A stretch of 13,833 nt of DNA from positions 1 through 13,833 of the forward strand of contig JAQTSP010000042.1 of the NCBI GenBank assembly GCA_028711205.1, read 5' to 3'. This document shows, one piece after another, positions 7,893 through 13,833 of the stretch. The notes beneath the pieces are model-generated. The model ran no database searches and was not told where the DNA came from. It saw only the letters and a program-made list of their open reading frames with translations. Every line of letters begins with the position of its first letter. Within the stretch, counting starts at the first letter, position 1. Made by a program: the position numbers and the translations under genes. The stretch is from Eubacteriales bacterium. Lineage in GTDB: Bacteria; Bacillota; Clostridia; Christensenellales; SZUA-584.

Positions 7893-8822
7893 CTATTTAA
7901 TAACAACACTTGATTTTTTTTCTATTGACAAGCTTACAGCCATTAGGAAAATTATTCCTTTCACAAGTTGAAGTATATGTGTGCCTGCTCCCATTATTGT
8001 AAGACCATTGCTGAGCATAGAGAGAAGCAGCGCGCCTACTATACCACACCAAACCTTTGATTTTGCTCCGCCTGTTATCGGCAGCCCACCCAAGACCAAT
8101 GATGCAAGGATATCCGTTTCCATCAACTTTCCAGTTGCAGGTGCCGCCATTCCCGTTCTCACGATCATCATAAACGAAGCCACGCCACACATTAGTCCTG
8201 CCATCACAAATGCCAGTACACGTGTTTTGGAAGCATTAACACCAGAATATATCGCAGCAAGTTCACCTGCGCCCATTGCCCTGCAGTTTCTACCAAATAT
8301 TCTAAAATGAAACAGCCATGTAGCAATCAGCATCACGACCACAAACACAACGACCTTGAACCACATATTATCCAGCATTATAGATAATCCGAGTGGCGCT
8401 CCCACAGATCCTGTAGAAGTCATTAAGAAGATATTTAAACCGCGCAGGATGCACATCATGCAGATCGTAACAATAAACGACTTGACTTTGAATTTTGCAA
8501 CTATAACCCCGTTTATTAACCCGATTAGGCCCCCCAACGCAACCATCACCACAGCAGCAAGCAAAAAGCTTACCCTCGCCGTATACACACCGGCAAGACA
8601 GCAAATCGCAAGCATTGATCCTTGTGAAAAATCCAGGCTGCCCGTAGCCATTACAAACGTAACGCCTACAGAAGCCGCAAAAAGCACCAATGACTGGTCA
8701 AAAATCGTGCTTAAATTTGATGTCGTTATAATTTTTCCTTTTGTCAATACAGCGAAGATCCCCGTAATAGCTACCAATGCGATTAGCGGAAGAAAAACTG
8801 AAAAATTAATTTTATTTCTCAT
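7893..8822 (-). CDS. Sugar ABC transporter permease, RbsC-type
   Basis: A 309-residue membrane permease of the ribose/galactose importer family. The sequence is almost entirely hydrophobic, with about eight to ten membrane segments. It shows the family landmarks GSLDFSQGS (after the third hydrophobic segment), the cytoplasmic ATPase-contact loop AIYSGVNASKTRVLAF, and LGGLPITGGAKSKVWCG near the C-terminus. The start at 8822 (MRNKINFSVF) is chosen because GGAG lies about nine bases upstream; the longer reading frame begins at 8852 with no ribosome site and overlaps the ATPase stop codon. It follows the ATPase gene by 26 bases. Unlike the second permease in this operon, its motifs are close to canonical. 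It probably forms a heterodimeric channel with that second permease; the solute is unknown. Confidence 0.92.
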   Translation of the reverse strand: MRNKINFSVFLPLIALVAITGIFAVLTKGKIITTSNLSTIFDQSLVLFAASVGVTFVMATGSLDFSQGSMLAICCLAGVYTARVSFLLAAVVMVALGGLIGLINGVIVAKFKVKSFIVTICMMCILRGLNIFLMTSTGSVGAPLGLSIMLDNMWFKVVVFVVVMLIATWLFHFRIFGRNCRAMGAGELAAIYSGVNASKTRVLAFVMAGLMCGVASFMMIVRTGMAAPATGKLMETDILASLVLGGLPITGGAKSKVWCGIVGALLLSMLSNGLTIMGAGTHILQLVKGIIFLMAVSLSIEKKSSVVIK

Positions 8823-8848
8823 TATACTTTTTCTCCATTTCCAAATCA

Positions 8849-10357
8849 TCATATCAAATATTTTATGACTGTTTCTTCTGAAAGCTCTTTGTTTCTGGGC
8901 ATATCAGCGACCAACTTTCCTTTATTAAACACCAATAAACGATCGCACATACCAATCAGCTCAAGCATTTCTTCAGAAATCATGATGATCGAAATTCCGC
9001 TTTCTACCATCTTATCCATCATCGAATAGATCGCCGCTTTAACTTTTACGTCTATTCCTCGAGTCGGGCAGTCCATAACTATAATATCAGGCTCCTCACA
9101 AATCCATTTTGCCAAAGCTACCTTCTGCTTGTTTCCGCCACTCAGATAAAATACATATTGCTCAATGTTTTCCATCTTGATGTCAAGCTTTCTTGCGCCT
9201 GCTTGAGCAAAGATGTTCTCATTTTTATGCCTCAATAGCCCCTTCCCCGATATTCTGTCTAATGAAGGCAAACAAATATTATCGCTTATACTTGAAATAA
9301 GCATCAATGATTCCTGATCTCTGTTTTTTGAAATATATGCGATTCCGTTTTTGATCGCATAAGGGATATTTTTAACAATAGCGTTCTTGTGCGTGACGGT
9401 CACGCTACCTTTCTGGGCCTTGCTCGCTCCAAACAGCACTTTGCCCAGTTCATGCATACCGCAAGATGTCAATCCTCCAATGCCCAGTATTTCGCCTTTG
9501 TGCAATTCAAACGTCACATCATCTAACACACCCTCTTGAGTAACGTTTTTTACTTCTAAAACAATATCATCTGAAACTAGCCTGCCATAATCGCTGCGGT
9601 AATATTTCTGGCTGAGTTCTCTACCGATCATCAACATTTTTAACTCATCTTCTGTCGTTTTATCTTTCACCTCAATAGTGTCTACTATTTCTCCGTCCCG
9701 CATGACCGTAATTGCATCGCTCTTTTCAATTACTTCCTGCAAGTCATGTGAAATAAAAACGATCGTATTCCCACGTTCACGCATGTCATTCATAATACTA
9801 TAAAGCAAATCTCTTCCCTTTTGCGAAAGCGCGGTCGTTGTCTCATCTACAATTAATATTTTTGGATCTGTGTTCATCGCTTTTATAATCTCAATTATTT
9901 TTCTATCTTCAAACGAAAGTCTGGATATATCTGTGTTTGGATTTATCATTTTCAAGCCGTATTTTTCAAGCACTTCAGATGCAGCTCTGCTCATGCGTTT
10001 TTTATCTATCATACCAAGCTTAATAAACTCGTTTTCACGCCCAAGAAAAATATTTTCCGCCACACTCATATGGTCGATTGTGTTCATCTCCTGTACCAGT
10101 GCAGCTATACCGTTTTCATTTGCGTGAATCTGATCCTGAGCAATAAATGGTTTTTTATTCAAAAACATTGTTCCTGAGTCAGGCTTATTTATTCCACACA
10201 TCATAGATGTTAGCGTAGACTTTCCGGAACCATTTTCTCCAATCAGCGCGTGAATCTCTCCACTGCGAAAATCGACTGTCGCATTAACAACAGCCCTCGT
10301 TGTTACGAAAGTCTTGCACAGTTTTTCAACCCTGATGATTATATCTTTATTAGCCAT
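8849..10357 (-). CDS. Sugar ABC transporter ATPase, fused two-domain RbsA/MglA type
   Basis: A 502-residue cytoplasmic ATPase with two fused nucleotide-binding domains that powers the importer. Domain 1 (about 1-245) has Walker A GENGSGKST at 40-48, Q-loop Gln89, Walker B ILIVDE with Asp171-Glu172 and switch His204, but its signature is LSFED (147-151) instead of LSxGQ. Domain 2 (about 265-502) has the intact signature LSGGNKQ at 405-411. Its Walker A is degenerate (GLTSCGMHELGK near 295-306), as is usual in the family, and its Walker B reads MDCPTRG with Cys430 where Glu is normal. Hence one composite site looks complete and the other dead. The start at 10357 (MANKDIII) is chosen because GGAGAAAG lies just upstream; a longer frame opens at 10393 without a ribosome site. 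It is the first gene of the leftward operon. Confidence 0.94.
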   Translation of the reverse strand: MANKDIIIRVEKLCKTFVTTRAVVNATVDFRSGEIHALIGENGSGKSTLTSMMCGINKPDSGTMFLNKKPFIAQDQIHANENGIAALVQEMNTIDHMSVAENIFLGRENEFIKLGMIDKKRMSRAASEVLEKYGLKMINPNTDISRLSFEDRKIIEIIKAMNTDPKILIVDETTTALSQKGRDLLYSIMNDMRERGNTIVFISHDLQEVIEKSDAITVMRDGEIVDTIEVKDKTTEDELKMLMIGRELSQKYYRSDYGRLVSDDIVLEVKNVTQEGVLDDVTFELHKGEILGIGGLTSCGMHELGKVLFGASKAQKGSVTVTHKNAIVKNIPYAIKNGIAYISKNRDQESLMLISSISDNICLPSLDRISGKGLLRHKNENIFAQAGARKLDIKMENIEQYVFYLSGGNKQKVALAKWICEEPDIIVMDCPTRGIDVKVKAAIYSMMDKMVESGISIIMISEEMLELIGMCDRLLVFNKGKLVADMPRNKELSEETVIKYLI

Positions 10358-10412
10358 TGTCTTTCTCCGAACTTTTAAATATCTATGCATCAAAGACTTG
10401 ACATTGTTTCAT

Positions 10413-10424
10413 TTAATCGTATAA
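10413..10424. promoter_or_regulatory. Operator O1 (LacI-family), over the leftward transcription start
   Basis: TTAATCGTATAA, an imperfect palindrome (TTA..C-G..TAA) with the central CG typical of LacI-family operators. It is identical over all 12 bases to the site at 10571-10582. It begins four bases downstream of the proposed -10 box of the leftward promoter, so it would cover the start point near 10422 and block the transporter/catabolic operon. The adjacent repressor gene is the obvious ligand. Binding is inferred. Confidence 0.65.
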
Positions 10425-10428
10425 GTAC

Positions 10429-10457
10429 TTTATAACATAAAAGTTTCAATAAATCAA
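10429..10457 (-). promoter_or_regulatory. Promoter of the leftward transporter/catabolic operon
   Basis: On the minus strand, TTGATT (10457-10452), a 17-base spacer, then TATAAA (10434-10429) with an upstream TG giving an extended -10 (TGTTATAAA). It lies about 70 bases ahead of the ATPase start codon, in A+T-rich DNA, with operator O1 immediately downstream. An alternative -35 (TTGAAA) overlaps it but pairs with a poorer -10. Confidence 0.6.
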
Positions 10458-10526
10458 GATTATATTTATTTTCTTTCATATTTTTAATTTTTTGTCTATA
10501 TTTTGTTTATTTTTATATATTTAATA

Positions 10527-10555
10527 TTGTTTTTTAGTAAATCGTATGATATTAT
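10527..10555 (+). promoter_or_regulatory. Promoter of the rightward regulator operon
   Basis: TTGTTT (10527-10532), a 17-base spacer, then TATTAT (10550-10555) preceded by TGA, which gives an extended -10. The predicted start near 10562 is about 50 bases ahead of the GTG of the LacI-family gene. Operator O2 fills the spacer and O3 lies just downstream of the start, so this promoter is probably autoregulated. Confidence 0.55.
10538..10549. promoter_or_regulatory. Operator O2 (LacI-family), inside the rightward promoter spacer
   Basis: TAAATCGTATGA shares the core AATCGTAT with O1 and O3 and keeps the central CG; it matches them at 10 of 12 positions. It lies between the -35 and -10 boxes of the proposed rightward promoter. 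Its centre is 33 bases from O3 and 125 from O1, about three and twelve helical turns. It is the weakest of the three sites in this region. Confidence 0.5.
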
Positions 10556-10570
10556 TTAAATGTTTATAAG

Positions 10571-10582
10571 TTAATCGTATAA
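10571..10582. promoter_or_regulatory. Operator O3 (LacI-family), downstream of the rightward start point
   Basis: TTAATCGTATAA, identical to O1, at roughly +9 to +20 of the proposed rightward transcript and about 30 bases ahead of the regulator's start codon. Its centre is 158 bases from O1, close to fifteen helical turns, so a repressor tetramer or paired dimers could bridge O1 and O3 by looping the control region. Confidence 0.62.
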
Positions 10583-10613
10583 ATTAAACAAGTAGTCTTC
10601 GGAGGTTTATGTA

Positions 10614-11648
10614 GTGAAGAAACAAGCGGTAACTATGAAAGATGTAGCAACGCTCGCAGGAGTAACCCAGGCGACAGTCTCATATGTATTAAATAATACA
10701 CAACCTGTTTCAGCAGAAGTTAAAACTAAAGTCCTTAACTCTATAGAGCAATTAGGGTATATACCAAACATTTATGCTCGCGGCCTAAAAACTCGACAAT
10801 CAAATGTCATTGGTCTGCTGCTGCCGGATATCTGTGTGGACTTTTTTGCGGAAATCGCTCGCACAATAGAACGCAAGCTTCAAAATGAAGGCTATGTCTT
10901 GATCCTGGGTAATACTTCATATAACCCGATAAGCGAGAACAAATATATATCGACTTTTTTTGAGTTTAATGTTGCCGGCATTATAATAAGCTACGGTGTA
11001 TCGGATCGCAAAATATATGATAGGCTGATCAAGCGTAAAACCCCATTCATAACACTCGATGAAAGTGTCGAGTTCCCCGGCGAGATTATACCCGCTGTCG
11101 AAATCGACAATATTCTGGGTGCAAACCTCGCTGTTTCCCACTTGGCAAATATAGGGTCTAAACGAATAGCATTTGCCAGTGAACCGCTTTGCAACTCGGC
11201 TCTCAAAAATCGTTTTGAGGGGTATAAACATGCACTTGTAGAGTGCGGAATGGAATTCGACGAGTCCATTTGCTTTATCGAAAACCACCAGCACGATAAA
11301 TTCGAAATAGGGCGCAATCTCGGTTCCAGAATACTTATAGACTCCTCTATAGACGCCGTCTTCGCATCAAACGACCAAATTGCATGCGGTATCATCAGCC
11401 GTTTTCGCGAATACAACATCTCAATACCAAAAGAAATCGCCATCATAGGTTACGATAACACATCCTGGTCCAGTCTAATTACACCTGAACTTTCGACGAT
11501 ATCCCAGCCTAATATAACCATGGCAGAGATCGGCGTATCAAACATGCTGAATCTCATAAAAAAACATCCTCTTGCACAGGAAGATTATAAAGTTATGTTA
11601 AAACCAAGCATTATTATACGCAAGTCTACCATGCGCGTCAACCGATAG
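10614..11648 (+). CDS. LacI-family transcriptional repressor
   Basis: A 344-residue regulator of usual length. The N-terminal LacI-type helix-turn-helix spans about residues 7-30 (MKDVATLAGVTQATVSYVLN), with Gln19, Ala20 and Tyr24 in the specificity positions. The hinge helix PNIYARGLKT is at 51-60. A periplasmic-binding-like effector domain follows, ending in the typical IGYDNTSWSSLITPELSTISQP stretch. The start is GTG at 10614, eight bases after GGAGG (10601-10605). An ATG at 10609 is closer to the ribosome site but is followed at once by a TAG stop. It is divergent from the transporter operon and flanked by three CG-centred operator-like sites, so it probably represses both arms and is relieved by a sugar or sugar phosphate of this pathway. 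The inducer is unknown; an activator role cannot be excluded. Confidence 0.94.
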   Translation: MKKQAVTMKDVATLAGVTQATVSYVLNNTQPVSAEVKTKVLNSIEQLGYIPNIYARGLKTRQSNVIGLLLPDICVDFFAEIARTIERKLQNEGYVLILGNTSYNPISENKYISTFFEFNVAGIIISYGVSDRKIYDRLIKRKTPFITLDESVEFPGEIIPAVEIDNILGANLAVSHLANIGSKRIAFASEPLCNSALKNRFEGYKHALVECGMEFDESICFIENHQHDKFEIGRNLGSRILIDSSIDAVFASNDQIACGIISRFREYNISIPKEIAIIGYDNTSWSSLITPELSTISQPNITMAEIGVSNMLNLIKKHPLAQEDYKVMLKPSIIIRKSTMRVNR

Positions 11649-11700
11649 AACTTTTCCTTAATCCCCCACTCTCCCGCAAAGATCCATCAAAAAAGTTCTA
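11646..11700 (+). repeat. Perfect 10-base inverted repeat around the regulator stop codon
   Basis: TAGAACTTTT (11646-11655) and AAAAGTTCTA (11691-11700) are exact reverse complements separated by a 35-base C-rich loop. The left arm contains the TAG stop of the regulator gene. The arms are A+T-rich, the loop is long and the following TTACTGTTTT is not a clear U-tract, so a strong intrinsic terminator is doubtful. The 97-base gap otherwise holds only the ribosome site of the next gene; I see no clear promoter. Confidence 0.5.
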
Positions 11701-11745
11701 TTACTGTTTTATACATTAAAAATCAAAAAGGAGGCATTGAAATAC

Positions 11746-12636
11746 ATGAAAAAAATATCCATCGGTAGCTGGGCGTATACGTTCGGCCCTTATTCCAACA
11801 ATCCTATCGCTCTCCATACCGTTATCACTTCAATCGCACAAATGGGGTTTGACGGTATAAGTCTCGGTGGATTCAAGCCGCATGCACATCCCGATCTATA
11901 TCAAACCGAGAAAGAGCAACAACAACTTATAGATTTGCTGGCTTCAAACAACCTGGAAGTTGTGGAATATTCTCCGGATGTAAACATTTTTAACGCTATA
12001 CTCGAGACTGATAAGTATATCGATCTGTACAAAAAATTCATCTCTTTTATGAAAAAATGCGGTTTCTCCATCGTACGTTTGGATACGGGCGTTGCTCCCA
12101 TACTATCAGAAGGCGTAACATATGACGCAGCATTAGAGCGCGTTGTTTCCAACTTTTGTATTGCAACTGATATTGCAAAGGATAACGGCATAAGCGTTGT
12201 TTGGGAATTTGAACCCGGCTTTTTGTTTAACAAACCTTCGGAGATCGTTCGCATCTGTGACATGGTCAACCGCGATGAGTTCTCAGTTTTGTTCGATACC
12301 TGCCACGCCTATATGACCGCTGTTGCGGGTGCACATCATATAGGCAAAAAAGAAGTCCTTGATGGCGGCGTAACTCAGCTTATTGAGATGTTAAGCGGCA
12401 AAATCGGCCTCGTTCACCTAATTGATTCAGACGGAACGCTCCATAATAACGATACCAGCACTCATCGCCCCTTTGGTGAAGGCTTCATCGATTTTGACGA
12501 AGTAATCCCAGCCCTTCTCCATCAAGGGCGTTACTTTGCAGACTGGTGGGTAATCGATCTTTGCTTCTGGCCGGATGCCTGGAATGTAACGCGCAAATGC
12601 AAAGATTACGTCGACGCATTAAATTTAAAATATTAA
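11746..12636 (+). CDS. Xylose-isomerase-like TIM-barrel protein (sugar isomerase/epimerase family)
   Basis: A 296-residue protein of the AP-endonuclease-2/xylose isomerase-like TIM-barrel superfamily, usual length. Members isomerise, epimerise or cleave sugars and sugar derivatives with a divalent metal. Candidate metal ligands at barrel strand ends are Glu154 or Glu156 (VVWEFEPG), Asp184 and His187 (LFDTCHAY), His224 (LVHLIDSDG) and Asp271 (WWVIDL). The HRPFGEGFIDF segment at 240-250 is typical of this superfamily. The start is the ATG at 11746, eleven bases after AAGGAGG (11728-11734); a TTG at 11737 is in frame but only two bases from that site. It lies 97 bases after the regulator and 19 before the cupin gene, so the three probably form a rightward operon. 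The exact reaction is not predictable; tagatose-3-epimerase-like or ketoglycoside-acting activity are both possible. Confidence 0.88.
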   Translation: MKKISIGSWAYTFGPYSNNPIALHTVITSIAQMGFDGISLGGFKPHAHPDLYQTEKEQQQLIDLLASNNLEVVEYSPDVNIFNAILETDKYIDLYKKFISFMKKCGFSIVRLDTGVAPILSEGVTYDAALERVVSNFCIATDIAKDNGISVVWEFEPGFLFNKPSEIVRICDMVNRDEFSVLFDTCHAYMTAVAGAHHIGKKEVLDGGVTQLIEMLSGKIGLVHLIDSDGTLHNNDTSTHRPFGEGFIDFDEVIPALLHQGRYFADWWVIDLCFWPDAWNVTRKCKDYVDALNLKY

Positions 12637-12655
12637 TTAATAAGGAGACTTACAT

Positions 12656-13833
12656 ATGTCAACTGTATATGATCTAATCAATAAAGAACTCCGCATGCGC
12701 AAAGGCGTACTCAACCTCATTCCAAGCTGGGTTGCAAGAACGCTTCTTCCTCCAGGGAAGCGCTTGAAACTACACCCCGATGATCTGTACGCATTCGGCA
12801 CTGATCATGGTCCCCTGGTCGAACGTTGGATAGCCTCCGTTTCCCGCGCTGATAACGGCGATTTAACAGTAGAACACGAAGGTTTAAGTTATATAAACAT
12901 CGGCTTCGGTAAAGAAAGAATGCTTTTAATTGAAGCGATGGAGCATGTTGGTGAACTGCTTATCGGTAAAGAAACAATGAAAGAGAAAGGCGGATTGACT
13001 GCTTTCGCAAAAATATATGATTTCGCACGCCCTCTACCCTTCCATGTACACTATATGGAAAAAGATGCTAAATCTCTTGGCTTCGAACCAAAACCCGAGG
13101 CGTATTATTTCCCGCCTCAGCTCAATCAGATCGATTATGATCATCCATATACTTTTTTTGGGCTAACTCCCGGAGTCACTCCCGACGATATAAAAGAATG
13201 TCTCGCTCGCTGGGACACAAATGGAGATAACGGTATTTGCGAACTGAGCGCAGCGTATCGTCTACGTCCAGGAACAGGCTGGAATATACCTGCCGGTGTA
13301 TTACATGCTCCCGGCGCATATGCAACATACGAACCCCAGCGTGTAAGTGACACTTCAATGTTTATGCAGTCCATGGTATACGGAAAATACATTGAGCGAC
13401 AACTCCTTACTAGATTCGTCCCCAAGGATCAGCAATACGATTTCGATTTTATGGTTGATAAAATTGACTGGAATGCAAATATGGATTCCAACTTCAAGCT
13501 GAACCATTATTGCGAACCGGTTCCAACCGGCGATGAAGAACAAATGAAAGCAACCGGATATATCGAAATGTTGGTATGTTATGGCTCCGATGAGTTCTGC
13601 GCGAAAGAGCTTACAGTCATGCCTCGCCAGAAGATAACGCTTAAAGACAGCGCCTCATACGGCGGTCTTGTGTTAGAAGGTTACGGTGCCATCAATGGAA
13701 ACCAAAACTCCTCACCGACTGTCATACGTTATGGTGCATTGACTTCAGACGAGATCTTCGTAACTCATGATGCAGCCATAAACGGCGTCGTTATTGAGAA
13801 TCTAAGCGAAACGGATAACCTTGTAATACTCAA
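12656..13833 (+). CDS. Class I mannose-6-phosphate isomerase-like cupin protein, 3' end cut
   Basis: The first 392 codons of a protein that runs off the right edge. It resembles class I phosphomannose isomerase in its cupin metal site: FHVHYMEKDAKSLG with His130 and His132, then KPEAYYF with Glu148, and IPAGVLHAPG with His217. The spacing matches the Q/H-x-H...E...H zinc site of that family. The visible part is already as long as typical class I enzymes, and a second cupin-like half follows from about residue 300. The N-terminal 100 residues are unlike ManA and may be specific to a subfamily. AAGGAG at 12642-12647 is eight bases before the ATG. It is coupled with the TIM-barrel gene just upstream, suggesting a shared aldose/ketose step. 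Phosphomannose activity itself is not established; a different sugar or sugar phosphate is likely. Confidence 0.85.
   Translation, partial: MSTVYDLINKELRMRKGVLNLIPSWVARTLLPPGKRLKLHPDDLYAFGTDHGPLVERWIASVSRADNGDLTVEHEGLSYINIGFGKERMLLIEAMEHVGELLIGKETMKEKGGLTAFAKIYDFARPLPFHVHYMEKDAKSLGFEPKPEAYYFPPQLNQIDYDHPYTFFGLTPGVTPDDIKECLARWDTNGDNGICELSAAYRLRPGTGWNIPAGVLHAPGAYATYEPQRVSDTSMFMQSMVYGKYIERQLLTRFVPKDQQYDFDFMVDKIDWNANMDSNFKLNHYCEPVPTGDEEQMKATGYIEMLVCYGSDEFCAKELTVMPRQKITLKDSASYGGLVLEGYGAINGNQNSSPTVIRYGALTSDEIFVTHDAAINGVVIENLSETDNLVIL

Noticed and set aside
8356..8868. 170-codon open frame on the plus strand opposite the first permease gene
   Set aside because: It is antisense to a well-supported membrane protein, has no ribosome site and its translation shows no recognisable family; such frames are common opposite hydrophobic genes.
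10917..11446. Open frames of 125 and 151 codons on the minus strand inside the regulator gene
   Set aside because: They overlap the LacI-family gene completely, overlap each other and lack start signals.
11737..11745. TTG start for the TIM-barrel gene
   Set aside because: It is two bases from the Shine-Dalgarno site; the ATG nine bases later has workable spacing and a normal N-terminus.

Overview
The window looks like a stretch of chromosome from a low-to-mid G+C Gram-positive anaerobe, most likely a clostridial Firmicute. The clues are strong GGAGG-type Shine-Dalgarno sites, a lipoprotein-type solute-binding protein, a GTG-started LacI-family regulator, very A+T-rich control DNA and tightly packed genes. 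No RNA gene, mobile element, CRISPR array or gene-free stretch above 300 bases was seen. The longest non-coding gap is the 256-base divergent control region at 10358-10613. Species cannot be fixed from the sequence alone.

The layout is a divergent sugar or polyol catabolic locus. From the control region a long operon runs leftwards on the minus strand and off the left edge: a fused two-domain sugar ABC ATPase (10357-8849), an RbsC-type permease (8822-7893), a GH4 glycosidase of the MelA alpha-galactosidase type (7776-6442), a lipoprotein solute-binding protein (6364-5180), a second, divergent RbsC-type permease (5132-4185), an FGGY-family carbohydrate kinase (4160-2691), and three consecutive zinc-dependent medium-chain dehydrogenases (2635-1556, 1543-491, and 461 to the left edge, cut). 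Rightwards run a LacI-family repressor (10614-11648), a xylose-isomerase-like TIM-barrel protein (11746-12636) and a PMI-like cupin (from 12656, cut by the right edge).

The genes suggest one pathway. The importer brings in a small glycoside or glycosyl-polyol without phosphorylating it. The NAD+/Mn2+-dependent GH4 enzyme would split it in the cytoplasm. The dehydrogenases would interconvert polyol and keto-sugar, the kinase would phosphorylate a product, and the TIM-barrel and cupin proteins would act as isomerase or epimerase. The substrate is not identifiable from sequence; an alpha-galactosyl-polyol is the most economical guess and is inference only.

The best-supported new observation is the control region. 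It has two plausible divergent promoters and three copies of a CG-centred operator-like motif, two of them identical over 12 bases, 33, 125 and 158 bases apart centre to centre (close to whole helical turns). This fits repression of both arms by the LacI protein with DNA looping. Other points of interest are a weak fourth operator-like site in front of the GH4 gene, an ATPase whose second composite nucleotide site looks wholly degenerate, two unlike permeases split around the GH4 and binding-protein genes, and a hairpin just ahead of the binding-protein gene.
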